Shown here piece after piece: positions 47,715 through 62,520 of a DNA stretch of 64,000 nt. The stretch's first letter is position 1. Each line of letters opens with the position of its first letter. The stretch covers positions 55,450 through 119,449 of the forward strand of contig BEXV01000324.1 of assembly GCA_003118195.1 (NCBI GenBank), read 5' to 3'. The notes below the pieces were generated by a model. That model saw only the letters and a program-made list of their open reading frames with translations, did not search any database and was not told where the DNA came from. Source of the stretch: Hemicentrotus pulcherrimus (Eukaryota > Echinodermata > Echinoidea > Camarodonta > Strongylocentrotidae). A program made the translations under genes and the position numbers.

Positions 47715-50700
47715 GAACACGTGGCGAAAAAATCCCCCCCCCCGAGTTTTACGATAAACATGACATATTTAGAATATGAAGGCATTTGAAGAGCCATGCT
47801 TTTCAAGGAACATGTCTTATCTGATGTTCTTCCACACTTTTATAATAACAAATGATAAAGTTCACGAATTATTTTCCACCTCTTCCCAGAACTCAACCTT
47901 CTCTTTAACCGGGAGAATACGGTGCACATTAAATCCTCACTTTATAGCTGATTCATTCGCTGAATTACACATTTTTATGAATGAGCAGTCAGTTTGTTAT
48001 GATTAATTTTGATCAATGTAAATCGTAATGTTCTTATACTCAAAAGAAAGTGATTCATGTCCCACCATTCAAAGCACTCTGTCTAATGAGCGAGGAGGAC
48101 CCCGACTAGTTCCAGCTAGTAGACATCTTCCTATCAATACCATAAATCAACTTGCTTCGGGAATGCTGGAAAATATAGAGCTATAAATTAGGACATTTAC
48201 GTGACTTTTTGTTACGTTCACAAAACAGAAAAAGTGTCTTTGGGAGGGTGTTCAAAACATATCTGAATACACAAAAATATCTTTCTCTGTGTGATAGCAC
48301 TCTGTTGTATTTAAGGAAAACCTTAAATTTCCCTCGAATATACACGTACAGTACATACTTCTGAAAACAAAGATGATGATATTACTGAACTTTAAGCAAT
48401 GAACAAACAAGTAGACAGAGACAAGCAAAACGCTAGACAATCAAAACGCATCCGTATTGCTCTTATCTAATTCTGACAGTTGCTAATGATTGATAGTGTT
48501 CTCCAGGTCGATGACGGTTCTCTAAATGCTTATCATGCCAAAGTAAATGCGCTTTTTAAAAAGTTCTTTTTCTGAAGATCACCTTTTTTGCCTCCAAGGT
48601 CTCTCTTATCTCCTGGAGAGGTTTGCCTCCCTGTCATCTCTCAGGATGCTTCATGTGTAACCCTCAAGACTTGGGCAAACATTGCTTTTCGAATCCGCCC
48701 GTCTTGGTCGTATCATCCGAGTTTACTCTGGTCTTAACGCTTCTCTTTAGATTACACAGACCTCGAAGCAACTAGTCTGATCAGTCCACGGCACTGGCTA
48801 TTGCCACATGGTTTATGGAAACACGTATCATTTCCATACTGGATGATGTTTCTTGGCTTTCATTTCGTAAGACCAACCATGTGTGTCTAATATCCCCTAT
48901 GTAAACGTATAACTTATTCATGGAATGTCTCAACGCCCGAAGCAAAAAAATGCAGAGGAGTTGTCACACCCAGAGATGCAAGTCAAAGCTGGTTATGAAA
49001 TGTTTTCCAACTCCATGATCCGGGTTAATGGATGTTCCTTGTATAACAAGTAGACGTGCATCTTAAGAAAGCTGACATCAACATAGGTTTAGACGATTGT
49101 GAATATTCATGACGGTGCCGATTGTTGTTTACTAGTTTTCTAAAATATAAGGCCAATACAGTTTCAGAAACTTCGTCTTCTTTCTCGTTATTGCAATATC
49201 GTCCTGATTGCCTTTGCGATTCGGAAAATGAAAATACGTTTCAATTTTAAAAAGGTGCATTTTATGAGAAATAGTTAAAGATAGTCGGGCAGATATGCAA
49301 TACTAGATCATTTGTTAACCCTTTTCACTAATCAGAATACCCGATGTCTTTATGCATGTACACGTGGCAGTATACAAATACTTAGTTTATTTCGTTACAA
49401 CCTCTGTACATGCTAAACGGGAGCGAGACCGAAAATACAATCCATAATGCATTATTTATACAAAGAAAGAAACAAATACAGTGGTCGATTTACAAATTCA
49501 TGCTGAAATGGAAGGTCTCCTTTCCTTTAGCAAATGAATTGGAAAGGGATGGATGCGGAAGGAGTCTTCCAGATTCTACAAAATATACATGGAGAGCAAA
49601 TAGACAAAGGGAGGCTGTGAAATCTCAATTGAAATAATCTTTTCGACTGTTTGCCTTTTTGTTAGGCTCTGTTCCACTCGACAAACCATCAAATCAATAC
49701 TTCAACTAAACATTGAAATCAATCCCTTCCCATCATATCTTAAATAAGCGGAATTCGACGCATCCAATATCGTATCGAGTATTCTCGAAACCATAGCAAC
49801 GGATAGATAATGGACGTCACGATACAATCCTATAGCCGTATCCAACTAGGCCCTAATGCCATCCATTTACATAATTCATCATCAAATAGCTTCTTCAAAC
49901 AGCCTTCTCTCTAGCTCTACGGCTGGCGGTGGGGAGATCTGACTACAAAACGCGGAGAGTGACATTTTGTTTCAGTGCTAGACACAACTAATGGTTGTGA
50001 CGAGTGAGAATAAATAAAAGACTATGTGAATACATATCTTTGGAGTTTATTATGTAAAGCATCACTACATTTTGTGGTGATGAAATAACTTTTTCAGTAG
50101 CAGTAGAGAGAGAGTGCAATCTGAAATGAGTGTTCACCGCCTAGAGAGACATCACAATTTCGGATTGTTCTTTTAACTCGGGTTTATGTGAAAAACGTAC
50201 ACGTATTTATTAGTTTTCCGTAAGCATATCATCACACCAAATGTCGAATTTTATAATTTGGGAAGTCATTGTCAATACTGGAAATCACAATTCTTATCAT
50301 CCATGCCATTTATACATTTATGATTATCATAGGATTTTCACACTGCCACGCTCTCTACATCCAATTTCCGGCAACCTCGGCAGTAGAACACGAAGTAAAT
50401 AGCTGCAAACTTGGAACCGTACTATAATGAGCAAGCCTCCCACATCGATCTTCTTGTGTTCCATCTAATAGCGGAAAACCAGCAAACTCGAGCTAAATTT
50501 CCTACGGAGATGAAATCCATTATTCGCCTAATTCATTCCACAAACTTATCAGGCCACATGAGCAATACAAGGGGCACGCCATTCTCTAAAAAAAGACGAT
50601 CATTATGAAAGGGTAAAGTGCAACAGCTGCAATGTCGGAATCTCGACATTCATGTTCAGAGAATCGTGAAGATCGGTAATGAAACGTTCGCATTCAACGA

Positions 50701-52220
50701 CCTTCGGAACCCACAGCGTCTCAGCCTCGACATCCTCTACAGATCAATACGGGGCGACTCGTGTCAATCACGACTTCGAAATCATGTTTACATCGCCCAG
50801 AGAACTTGGTCGTCGCGTTCCTTTTCAAGTCGGATGATGATTAAGCCATGTAGTCACATGTCTCAATCGAATGTCTCTCGGAGTTCATAGGGTTTGAGTG
50901 AATGTGCGGAAGTCTGAATGAGGCCATGTTTACCATTGAAGGTACACTCCCGTATTTCCCAACGAAAACTTGGAGTTTGAAGTAAGAAGTTGTTAAAAGC
51001 TATCGACTTTTCTCCTAGCTCATTACGCTATTCATTTGAAAATAACACATGACTTTGTGTAGCATAGTCTGAAAGCTATAGCTTTTTACAACTATGACAA
51101 CTGGTCTTTAGATCTGGTATAAAGTTATTTCACCTTAACGACAATTTTCCCGGCATTATCCTCATCCTCTCTCTTCTCTCCCATCTCCCCCTCCACTTCC
51201 CACCCCTTTATCAATGCTATTATCGACTACATGCACATACAAACATTTTCGAAGGTAAATCGTCCCATAGTTAATGTCTCTTTCCATCAAAAACTCAAGT
51301 CGAATGACAAATCTAGCAAGCAGAATTTTGAGAAGACTTCATGCATAACATTTGAAAGGCAATCATGATACGCATCCCGAGAAAAGATAGCCAAAAAGAA
51401 CAATCCCACATTCCATGTCTTTCTCAGAATGACATACAATACGTCATGAATGATTAAATGCGACGCCTTTTCATGAAATTGTATAACTGACAAAGTTTTG
51501 TATTCAGATTGGCGTCATCCTACCCAAGGAAGAAGTCGTACCCAAGGAGCATTCCCACCTTGTAATTTTCAACGCGAAAAATAAAATTGAGATGATTATG
51601 AGACAACATACTTTCAATTATGTGGGCATTAGGCGAATTTTAATCAGTTCGGTTGCACAATACAGGGATAAAAATGTCAGAGTCGTTAGCATAAAGGCCG
51701 GACTACAACACCTGAGAGTATCCATGGCTTTACACACATCTTGAACTTGGTGCCCTACGGGAGTGATCGGTGCTCGGTGGGAAAAGGAACAGCTTTTCTT
51801 CACATCACTCCCAGCTACCTGATACCGCCATTCCTCACCAACTGATCTCTTGAAAACAACCAGCCGCAGAATAATTTTCGGGGTGAGAATTTATCGGCCG
51901 AACTCATCGACTTTTGCTTCACATCCACACATCAGAATTGAATGTTTGGAAGTATCGAGCTCTAAAGCTCGTGAAATCGGAAACGGCTTTGCATGATTAC
52001 GGGCGGATGACTTGTAGAACCGTGTCCGAACAAAGCCCCGTCAACAGCTTCAATAAATTAAGAGCATTTAACGCTAGGCATGAAAAAACGGAGAGCAAAA
52101 GTTTAGAAGAATGATTTCGTATCTTATTTTTGTTGTCTCTTCATTTCCTATACTTTCATGCTCTACTTCATATATCTTTGGGAAACCATCTCCCATCACT
52201 CCCATGAAACCTTAAAAATT

Positions 52221-52249
52221 ATGACGATGATGATGATAATGACGATGGC

Positions 52250-52284
<35 letters not shown>
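52221..52284. repeat. GAT trinucleotide repeat
   Basis: Imperfect, then pure (GAT)n. No open frame of interest crosses it. Confidence 0.9.
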
Positions 52285-52285
<1 letters not shown>

Positions 52286-53559
52286 AGAGAGGGCCAAAAA
52301 TAAAGTCTTGGCTTCAGCCACAGGGCAATGATTTGTGATTACATGTTGCAGGACATTTAGAATTTAGGGGAAAACTTTTTTCTTCTTACAGAAGCACTTT
52401 CTGGGTACGAATATTTCTTCAACCGGGTTAAATCATCTATCATATCGTATTAATTAAAACGCATCTGATAACCACATTATGTTATTGCCATAAAGTATCA
52501 TTTAAAATTTAACTGGATAGCACAATGAGCCGGCTGATAGCTGAACATCGGGAAGCTTAATTGCTAAATTATTACTTTGTATCCTGTGGTATTCAAATAA
52601 TTACGTGGTTATAAGACTTCTTTTATCATTTTTACTCCTAAAACAAAATAAATATTATTATTCTTTTGAACTACTAAAAAGTACTGTGGTTTTTTTTAAT
52701 ACCGTCCACTGGCATAGAGATGATTGGAGTCATTACCCTGCCTGCATGGATGCTGCATTCGTCATTTGAAAATCCCAGAATAAATTTGGTCAGTTATCAT
52801 TCTTTTATTGAGCGATTCTCAATATGGGGGAGCCAACTTTGATCAAGTTTCTCATCATTATGTCTCTTGTATTTGACGTCTGGTAGCGCTGAAACTTAAT
52901 TTTCTGCCCGACTAGATCGTAAGGGTGTCCAATTGGGTAAGCGAATAAAGGCTATAGATGCCACCTGCCATTCTCCAATTCTCCAAAAGAATATGGGTCC
53001 CTCCTCACAAAACTCCAGAGTTCAAGAGCATAGACAGAAGAAGAAAAAATATACCTTTAACAGATAGAGAAAGAATTATAAGGACATATTTTTTCAAAAA
53101 AAGCAGAATGTGTAATAAATCAAGAACATGGTAAAGATGAACTATAGGAAATAGTCTTTGAAAACATCACTTTCAATGTGTCTTTTATGGTGAGATAGAC
53201 AAATCATAACAATTAGATCACCAAAATATTATAAAATATAAATTTAAATATACAATGCAAAAAAAAATTAGTCGTCAGAAATGACAAACATGTAAGAACG
53301 AAGGAAAACCTTTAAAGCGCGGTGAAATTATCCATTTTCTTATTGTGACGTGAGTATGAGGCTTTTAGTCCAAAACAAAAAATAAATCTGACGTATGGCT
53401 TAAACAGGATGATAGGCACCTTGAGTGGTGTGTCGATTTTCTAGCAAATGAGTTATAGATTAAAGTAATTTGGTTTGTAAGAAAATGTATTTGATAATAC
53501 AAAACTCACCGCATGTATGAACAAAATGAAAATAGCAAGGGATTACTAAACGAGCTACA

Positions 53560-53650
53560 AGAAAAAAAGAGAGAGAGAGATGTATAGATAAATATATGGA
53601 TAGCGAGAGGCAGTGAGATAAAGAAATAAAGAGAGAGAGAGAGAGTGGGG
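53560..53650. repeat. GA-rich microsatellite
   Basis: Two (GA)n runs in an A/G-rich stretch. The serine/leucine-rich minus-strand frame is low complexity. Confidence 0.85.
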
Positions 53651-56600
53651 AGGGAGAGAAATGGCCAGAGAGAGAACGACAATAAATCTAAAACCATTAC
53701 TTGCATTACAAATGAAATAACGTTAGCAAAGTCGTTCAGATAAAGTATTGATACACGCATTGCTACATAATACAATATATTCCATAATAACCAAACTAAT
53801 GTTGAAGAGAATTTTCCATACTATACTATTTTATTCCCTTCTCTTCTGCCTTGAATGCCGATACTTGAGAAGGCAACAAACATAAAATAACGATAGTCAT
53901 ATGGGGCAGCAGTAGCAGTACTGAGAGTTAGTCCTGCTTAATAATTAACTCATTACGTGTGCGTATGGGTGGTGAGTAGACATTGTGTGTATAATTATGT
54001 TGGATCATGATGCCGTCTCTATCATCATGACGAAGACGGCATCGATGGCGATGGTTGTGTCGATATTCGTTACCTATTAATTGAACTCTAACCATTTGAA
54101 TAGATAACTCATAACTGCATGGTTATAAAAGAAAAAGAAATTGCATGTTTTATGATACGGATATCGGAAAAAAATCATTGACAAATTAAAATCTCTGCAC
54201 CTCAGACGTGCTTTCAATTACTCAATCGTTTATACTTTAAAAACATAATTTTAATAGCTTTGTGCGTCGCCGATTGAAATGTGCGATCATGACATTGACA
54301 ATATTTTGCCATCCGAACATGATTTATGTAGACAATACGGTAGGCTATTGAGATTACCTTTTAGGTGATTTCTTGAAAGACTTCGCGATCGTATTTTTTG
54401 GAAATTATTACCGTGGCATCTAATCAGTCACACATGGGTCAACCATGGTTTGCAAACTACCAGTAGGCTATGTACAAAATGTCTGTCTCATTAGAAAATA
54501 TAAAAATTTCAGAAGCTGCAAGAGATAGAGCACGTCTCACCCATACCATCCTGAGTGTATTGCATAACTGGAGGTCATGCTTATGATTATGGCTTTAACC
54601 TTCCTCCTACGTTCACATCACGGTTAGGGTATTTGTTTCTTAAGTGCACTATAGATAGATATCATATATCAATCATCAATTTTACGTAATTGTTTGTCAT
54701 AACGACAAATCATAAGTTACCAACCTATAGAGATCTTACCGGTAATAAGACAATAAACTCTAGGCATGGAGTGTGACATTGATACTCCGGAGGGGAGCTC
54801 CTAGGTGCCAAAATGGAATGGGATAAATCAAGTTAGCATGGTTAGGAGACAAATCGGCAACGACCGGATTTAAGGATGATCGTGCAGAATACAGAAGACC
54901 ATGGGTATCTCGTTTTAATTCATTTCCTTATGTTTTCCTGAAGATGGCTTTCCAGAGAGATTCCGCGGTAAGTTGACGACAGATATCGTTTTTCGAAATT
55001 GCACCGCTGAGAAGTGATAGATAGGGAGGAATAACGGGGCACGAAGGGAGTAGAAACCGAGAAAAGGGTTGGGTTACACAAAGGCATAAATCTCTTACTC
55101 CAGGGACGTTTCATTCGATGTCTGTAAGGAATGCCAGTGGAATAAATCCCATCCTCTTCATCTTTCTTGTTCCCACTTTATGTGTCCATAACACTTCTAT
55201 CCAGTCTAGCATACCAATTTCATCCCGGCCACAATGATATTTTGCTTAATTGAAATGTCATTTACATGTTTTGCAGAAATATCCGATATGAATGCTTATA
55301 GAAAGTGCCTAACGGGCCTCACGAAAATGCTACAGAACCTTGAATTTAAAAAATATAAATATACTGAAGCAAAGTGAGACTATTACATTTTACAAAAGAT
55401 TTGTATTTTGCCAACACATAAGGATTACTGAAACATGCTAGGGTTTCACTTGCTAATACTCCGTGACAGTATGCAATTTTGTGTAATCTATGGCAAATGT
55501 TAAAGCGATCGATCAAAAGATTGATTAGGCATTATACTCTTGGAAAAAAGAGAAAATTGCTCGAAGTCGAAGAAAAAGGAAGAAGGAAAAGGCCGAGGCG
55601 TCGTTTAGAAGCTCTATCCATCTTTTTACAGAATAGTCCGTCGGGTTGCAACTGAACTTCTTTTATTTTAACTTCGATTATGAAATCTGCATGATAAATC
55701 TCGTGCCACTGGCTGAGGAAGATCAGCGTTCTAAATTAGAAAGCGATCCAGTTAAATCTCAAAGGTGCATTACAACACCAAAATTGCAATTTTTCTCTTT
55801 CCAGGAATTCCTGATGGGTTTCATTTCCCCCAGGTAATTTATATTTCACAAATTTTGTTGCTGATGTTATAGTAGTTGCTTTCCTCCCCTCTTGACATGT
55901 CACTGTCCGCGAATATATCGGTTTAATAACAGCATATTAATAATATCAAACGTTTAAACCGATGCAGGGTCCTTCACAACATTACCTTACCCCAAAAGGT
56001 AAGATTACAGAACAAGTGTGGATTTTGAACAAATTTCCAGACGCTTATGAACAAAACAAACGATCATTTGATTTGTGATGTAAGTCTACTAGGCAAAAAT
56101 TTCCACAGGGGATACCCATTCACATTATTTTGTCGTATTGACTCAGCTTCCAAAGTGACGGATTTGCTTCATGAATAGCCTTTGTTCACAAGCCCTTTGG
56201 AAAGCTAAGAATGCCTCCACCAAACTTCAAAGAGATAGCACAGTTTACCAGTTGATGGGTCGTCAAGACGTTCATTATAGATGTGTGTACAAATTCTGTA
56301 AGAGAGAGTCAATAAATTATGGATTTTCGCTGAGTGGATTTTTGTTTTAAATACAAGATTTTTCGTCCCAGATACCATTGCAAGTATCATCTCTGTAACG
56401 CTTCCCTATCATTTGCCAACATTGGTTGCTTTTAATTTAGACAAGGCTCAAACAAGCTTTGGGGCTGACAAGACTCAAAATCAAATGTGGTTAAAAAGTT
56501 AAAATATTAAAATAAACTTGTGCGGGATTCTTTCGTAAGTCATAATCATATACTATTAAAAAGATCGCCATCGCGGCAGGTGAACGAACACAAAGCCTAC

Positions 56601-59600
56601 GTGCAAAGAACCCAAGTGTGCCAAGCGCGAAGCCAACATAAAAATACCAATACACCCTGTATCATTTTAAACACAAAATAGTAACTCAAACAGACATTTG
56701 ATATATAGGGCATGTCAATGTTTGCAATTGTTCTTTTTCTGTTGCTCTGTTTATTTTTGTCTTTGTTTCAACATTTTATTGCTCTCAAAGGAACATCAAA
56801 TCAAACTCCCAGAGAGTTATTGTGTGTTTTTGTTTTCTTATGAAATCCACCTCAGGTCGCCTTTAGTTCACCTGATAAATTGTCGACCTTTAACCTTCTT
56901 CGTTCCGGAAGAGCGAAAAAACGACTAACATAAGAATTATTGCCACAAATATTAGATTCCATATTGAATTACGATTGATAAAGTGAAAGGAAATACTGTG
57001 TAAGCAATACAAGAATGGAATACAATGTTTGACATAACGGTCGTTTCTTGCAATACCTAGCGTTCGAATGTTTACCCAGTTATTAGGTAAAGTACGAGAT
57101 TTGTTCAAATACCGTCTTATTTTTTGTCTTCTCTCTGTTACTTATCATGTTTCATATAATAGAAATAAATGATTGCAGTGTAAACAATTCTGTATTTTGA
57201 AGAAGTTTTGACGTATTATTCAATCTACCGAATTTCAATTTGCAATCGCGACGAAAGAGAAAGCGACAAAGAAAATTTGCCTTTTCTCTTTCCGAGGCAA
57301 CATGAGGTATGGTGAATTATCGTATTTGGTTCACCTGGTAAAATAATTGCACCTCTAAGGATTGATTCTACCATCAATATATTAAGCCTCTCTCATTCCC
57401 AAACCTTCAAATTGTGAAACACAACTTTTTGTATATACGATGCATTTATGATATTGAAATATGTCTAAAGCGCAGTGGGATATGTCTCATTTTATGCATA
57501 TGGGGTCGATTTGTCAAAGGGACATTAAAAAACAGCACACGAGGAATTAAATCCTACCAGTATTATCACAACAAACGGGTTTGATAAACTGTTATCAAGA
57601 GGTATTGGGTAAATGTTAGCTCTTGAAATTAACAAGACATACCGATTTTCATTGCATCATACGACAACGCTATAAAAACATATCAACCTATTTGCGTACT
57701 ACGTTGGTAGGTTCCGACAGGCAAAGGGGAGGGGTATCACAATAAACATTTAATTATTTAAAGAGGACTTTGCCCATACAAGACCAGTTGTATTATCATG
57801 TGGCGAGATATTACGTAATAAGTGCCTTTTCGAGGCTACCATACGACGGAGCGACTCCAAGAAAAAAAAAGAACCGTATTCATTATACATGTACCACCTT
57901 GTTGACGAGGCTAGATCCATTTTATGCTCCGTCTTCGAGTTCGTGTTTAGAAGCAATAAAAACCTGTGCCGACCAATCAGACTCAGACTTATTTAGACCA
58001 TTAATGTCGATTTCAAAGTAATTCCCTTCTTGTGCTGGGTATAACGCTGGAACTCCATTGTCCGTGTCTACTGCGCGTGTAACGTTTTATCATTGTATAA
58101 TAAACTTAATCGCCGGGTAGAAATAGAATGGGAAGGAGGCGTCTCTCATGGAAGGAAGGACGAGGATAGAATATCGATCGAAAGGAGGCGGATAGCAGGA
58201 TAGATGGACTTGCTTTGTTTTTCACACCAATTCAAACAGCCTATATACGTGACGTGTTCAATTCCTTTAACGCAACACACTTCATATAAAACATGAAAAC
58301 ACTCTAGTAGGTGACTATGTCTACATTCAACATTGGGTGTAATACTACCCACGATGCCATATAGGGGGTAATGTCTATACGCAACACTGTCTAGATCATT
58401 ATGGATTATAATGGAATATCTGGGTCAAAGCTATTTTGCAACACTTTGATGGGCAATCGGATTTCATACCTTTATATTGTTATTTCGAATGTGTCTGGTC
58501 TTATGTCCGAATCAGTTAACGATAAGTGGAATAAGTCTACTGGCAAAACAAAAAAAATTACAGTGTTTCTTCCGCAATTCAGGAATAATGTTCTGGTGAT
58601 TATTACATGCTAATATAAACAAAATATACAATGTATCGCCTATAATGTGATCGAAATCTGGTGAAGGGTGTTGGGGTTATACTTCCTTTTTTTATTGAGA
58701 AAAAGATTATGAAAGCGGTTGCATTATGTCCGATTTTATACAAACTGCTTGAAATGCACTTTGGAAAATTGCAGGCATAATATTACCATTTACTTTTCTG
58801 AAAATAAATGGTGTCCTATAAATCATTGTTTCACTGAATTCGTTTCATAAAACCCACTATCGTACAAATGCCCAATTCACCATTAACTTATTTATAAGGC
58901 AAATATTTTAACCCTTTGTTTTTAAAGAGTTATCTTATCTGTCTGAATCAAACGCTTTTGCCTGATATTTTATCATAGTTCTCGAAATTCCATAATATTA
59001 GTCCGGTTTCCTTTAAAAAAAGAATCAACATTGTCTGTAATTACCTGTAGACCGTTAACACAAAAGAAAACCAATATGTACACACGCTATCCTAAGAACG
59101 AATTCACAGCAACCATATCTGTTCAAAATAATAGTCCCACCCGTCGTAAAATTAAAAGGATTTTGTAATATAAAGCTAGTCAAATGTCAAAAGCACCGCC
59201 TGTCGTATAAAGTGCTTGTCATGACAAATTAAGGTAGTCTATATAATCATAAGGCACGTATCCGTATGTTTTAGAGGACTGATTGCCCTGCTGCTAATAG
59301 CATTAACGAGTTGTTAATACCGGCACGTTGTTATCTAACCATCCATACTTTCACATTAGAATTCCCATCCTGCATTTAAATACCTTCACTTTCTATATTT
59401 TTCTACATGTATCTTAGTATGCAATGCACAAGTGGAGCTCAACGTGAATGCTCGAATGGTTCCAAATACATTACACTTCAAAAATGGCTTCGGGGATAAT
59501 CTTGTTTTTATTTGAGCTGCGGCGGGCTCAGGTTGGTGTTGCTCCAGCCTAAGAATTGAAACACGAGTACCGTCCACTTATCATGTAATATAGGTGAATC

Positions 59601-59664
59601 GGGACTTAACCGTCTCATTAGTATAACCCCTCCAAGAGGGGGGGGGGGGGGGGGGGGGGGGGGG

Positions 59665-59701
59665 NNNNNNNNNNNNNNNNNNNNNNNNNNNNNNNNNNNN
59701 N
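59665..59701. other. Assembly gap of 37 N inside a poly-G tract
   Basis: G-runs flank it on both sides (59638-59664 and 59702-59716), so the missing bases are probably more G. Proline-rich open frames on the minus strand here are artefacts. Confidence 0.99.
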
Positions 59702-60497
59702 GGGGGGGGGGGGGGGAGGTGAGGAGGGGAATGCACTTGGAAGTGGACTTGAAAAACATTAGACTGGGGAAGCTGCATTTAGTAGCACTTGACTGTTCAA
59801 CTAGATTGAATTGAATTTCTCTCATTAGATACAGAAATAGGAACTCTCGCAGGGCAATTTGACTTTGGATGAAGCATTCTCATTGGAATGTAGCTAGAAG
59901 GACCACACATCTACTGTAGATGTCAACTGATCAATCAGTGTCAAAATGTCCGCTAAATTTAGCAAGATGAAGCGAACACATATGCGTTCATACCCTGAAT
60001 TTCTTATCATGCTGTATCAAGGACACCTCATTTGTCGGTTTCAAATACGTGAAGTTAAAAGCATACGTCATTTTTTTAACTCATGAATCAAGCCTCTAAA
60101 ACAATTCATTAAATTAAACGGTGGCAATGTGAAACTTTGTTTGATATCAAAGCATCTCTGAAAACTTAAATTCCCATGATCCAAAGAGAAGAAAACTCAA
60201 AGAGAGATGTGAGATGGGCAAAGGCTGATTCATTATGTTAACGAAAATGCATTTTGTATGGTTGAATCAGTGAGCGGCTTTTGAGAAACATGGTGATTAC
60301 TGCACGATACCATTCCCTCAATACCATGTCTGTACCAAATGAGGTATTGATTTGATTACGTTATCATATCCGATGCGATTCGCTTGAAATTAAAACCCTA
60401 GAATCTTTGGCACAAAATCATACGTTGTTCTGGTCAGACTACTGCTTCTCTGTATTGATACGCCGCCGTGTCCTTGTATTCTCTCTCCGTCTTCCAA

Positions 60498-60620
60498 CAT
60501 CTCTCTCTCTCTCTCTCTCTTCCTACCTTCCACTTTTACTCTTTCCTTCTCTCTTCTCCTTTAAATTACTCTTGCTCTTTTATTCTATTCCTTTCCTCTT
60601 CCTATAATTCAGCATCTTTT
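60498..60620. repeat. CT-rich tract
   Basis: (CT)n followed by mixed pyrimidines up to the acceptor-like TTGCAG at 60625-60630. Confidence 0.85.
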
Positions 60621-60630
60621 GCTCTTGCAG

Positions 60631-60659
60631 GTGTCGAAGCGTTGATTAAGACTCGCTGA
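60631..60659 (+). CDS. Candidate short terminal exon tail
   Basis: A long pyrimidine tract (60478-60624) ends in TTTTGCTCTTGCAG. The next bases can read VEALIKTR and a TGA stop. The acceptor is convincing in shape, but a microsatellite-like CT tract can mimic one, and eight codons carry little evidence. Confidence 0.2.
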
Positions 60660-62520
60660 ACTCGATTCTAATCATATTTCCCGGATAACGTTTCTCGGAA
60701 CGAGATGGTCGAGTTGGAAACAAAAGATGCACTTGTTTGCGACGAACCTGTTGCCATTCAAGACGTTTGATTGACGTTTATTGCTAACTAACAAGCCAAC
60801 CAATAGCTTACATACTCGGACTTCCTTCTATTTATTGCTTTATTGGGATTCAAGGCTAGGATGTACCAACGCAAATAACATCCAATTAGCATTCTACATT
60901 ACATTAATTATTGCATCTCGTTCCTCTCGCGGTCGGGGTTGATTGGTGATATTCAACGACTGTGTTCTGTCAAGTTACCACAATGAAACTGCAATACAGC
61001 ATGCGGGTCTGAAACTCGACTTTCCACTCTAAACATCATGCCTTTTTCCCAACTACTTACACCGTTTTTAAACCTGCATTGTGACGAGTTCGTGCATATA
61101 TGGATGATTGGAATTAAATCATAATCGCTTCGTGTCTATTTCAACCGTATGTACCTCAAATAAGTTGTTCCAAACTTGACCCCGGCGTTCTTAAATAAAG
61201 ACTGATTTAGATTATGACCCGAACAGTGAAATGTAAAGGGAGACAGCCATATCAGATGAAACAGATTAAAAACATCATCGAATGAAGGATATTTAGCAGC
61301 GTAATGTACGCCGTCATAACCAATGTTTATTAAGGTAACATCATTACCTTGCCTGTTAGCATTAATATTCATACAATTAGTATATCGTACCATTAAATCC
61401 AGACACAATGGAGGTTCACCTCACCCTATTCTCTCTCAAATTTGATTATCATTGCTTCAATAAGCTCTGCAATAATGATCCACAGGGAATATGTATTCAC
61501 GGCCAGTCCAGACGTTATACAAAGGATAATTAGATTGTCTCCAATAACGTTAATGGCGATTAGGTTTTTTGAAGAGATCATTAGTTCTGGTAGCAAGTAT
61601 CTGTCCCGAATTACTTCGCATCAGTCTGGTAATAGCAACAACCGGAAACTTGTTATAACAGAAGAAGAAAAATGCCTTCAATACAAATATATTGTTCGGA
61701 TTTTGATAACTGGTAGCCTAATAGTTCAATAATGTGTAAGAATCAATGAAGAGCAAGCTGCAAAAGAAATGCTTTCTACGATACGCTTTATCTCTTCCCC
61801 GCAGCAATTTATTAGCATGCACGTGTGGTTCCATCTGACTTGAAGTCGAAGACAAGGAATAAACTATTTATATATGCAAAGTAGAAAGGAATATGGAATT
61901 TACACGGAGACCTTTTAAAAGGAATAAAGGCGCCATATTTGCTGAGTCAATACCGAAGTAGATTATCAGGATCCCATGCTATGCATCCTACGAAATACAT
62001 GTAAGTTAACGTCTTCCAAAATGTCATTCTTCATTTTCATTCGGTCGAGTTTCTTTACGAAGTATTCTTCATTTCCCACGCAGTTTATCTTTGTTGTATT
62101 AATAATATTTCTATGAAGAAAATGTCAGCTGAAATTGCTTTTCCTAGTTCATTATAATTATGTTCCATTGCGTTGTCTGCTAAATATTTTTAATGTAAAA
62201 GTTAATTTCTGTGAATATGATTTATCTTTTTTTTTTCTTCAAATAACTTCTTGCTTTAGAATGGAGAAATGATTTCACTCTCTATTTTGAATATTCTATA
62301 CTCTTGATTCATCCTTCAATTCAAAATAGCAGGTATTAGTTGCTAACGGGTGATCTTGAAGGTGGTCGAAATGAGACTCAAAACAATCATCTTCTCACAC
62401 GTCGTAATCGTCTGGTTCTCACGAGATGGACCCACATGGGATGAGACATCGTGATGGACGTGGCGCTTCCACCCCTCTCCTCCCTAATCCCACTTCTCAT
62501 TCTCTGCTTCCCATCCTCAG

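Larger units (their letters stand above)
47745..59637. other. Longest stretch without a recognised gene
   Basis: Microsatellites at 52.2 and 53.6 kb only. A slightly GC-richer block at 50.6-50.9 kb is open in several frames on both strands but matches nothing known. A splice-like pair on the minus strand at 54740-54800 encloses an unrecognised peptide. Confidence 0.5.

Noticed and set aside
50618..50890. GC-richer block open in several frames
   Set aside because: Frames on both strands look equally protein-like and none matches a known family; no splice support.
54740..54800. Splice-like 61-nt segment on the minus strand (CACCTAG acceptor, ACCG/GTAAGATC donor)
   Set aside because: The peptide (ELPSGVSMSHSMPRVYCLIT) does not match the expected receptor exon or any known family; treated as a pseudo-exon.
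59508..59825. Proline-rich open frames on the minus strand
   Set aside because: Poly-G and an N gap read in reverse.
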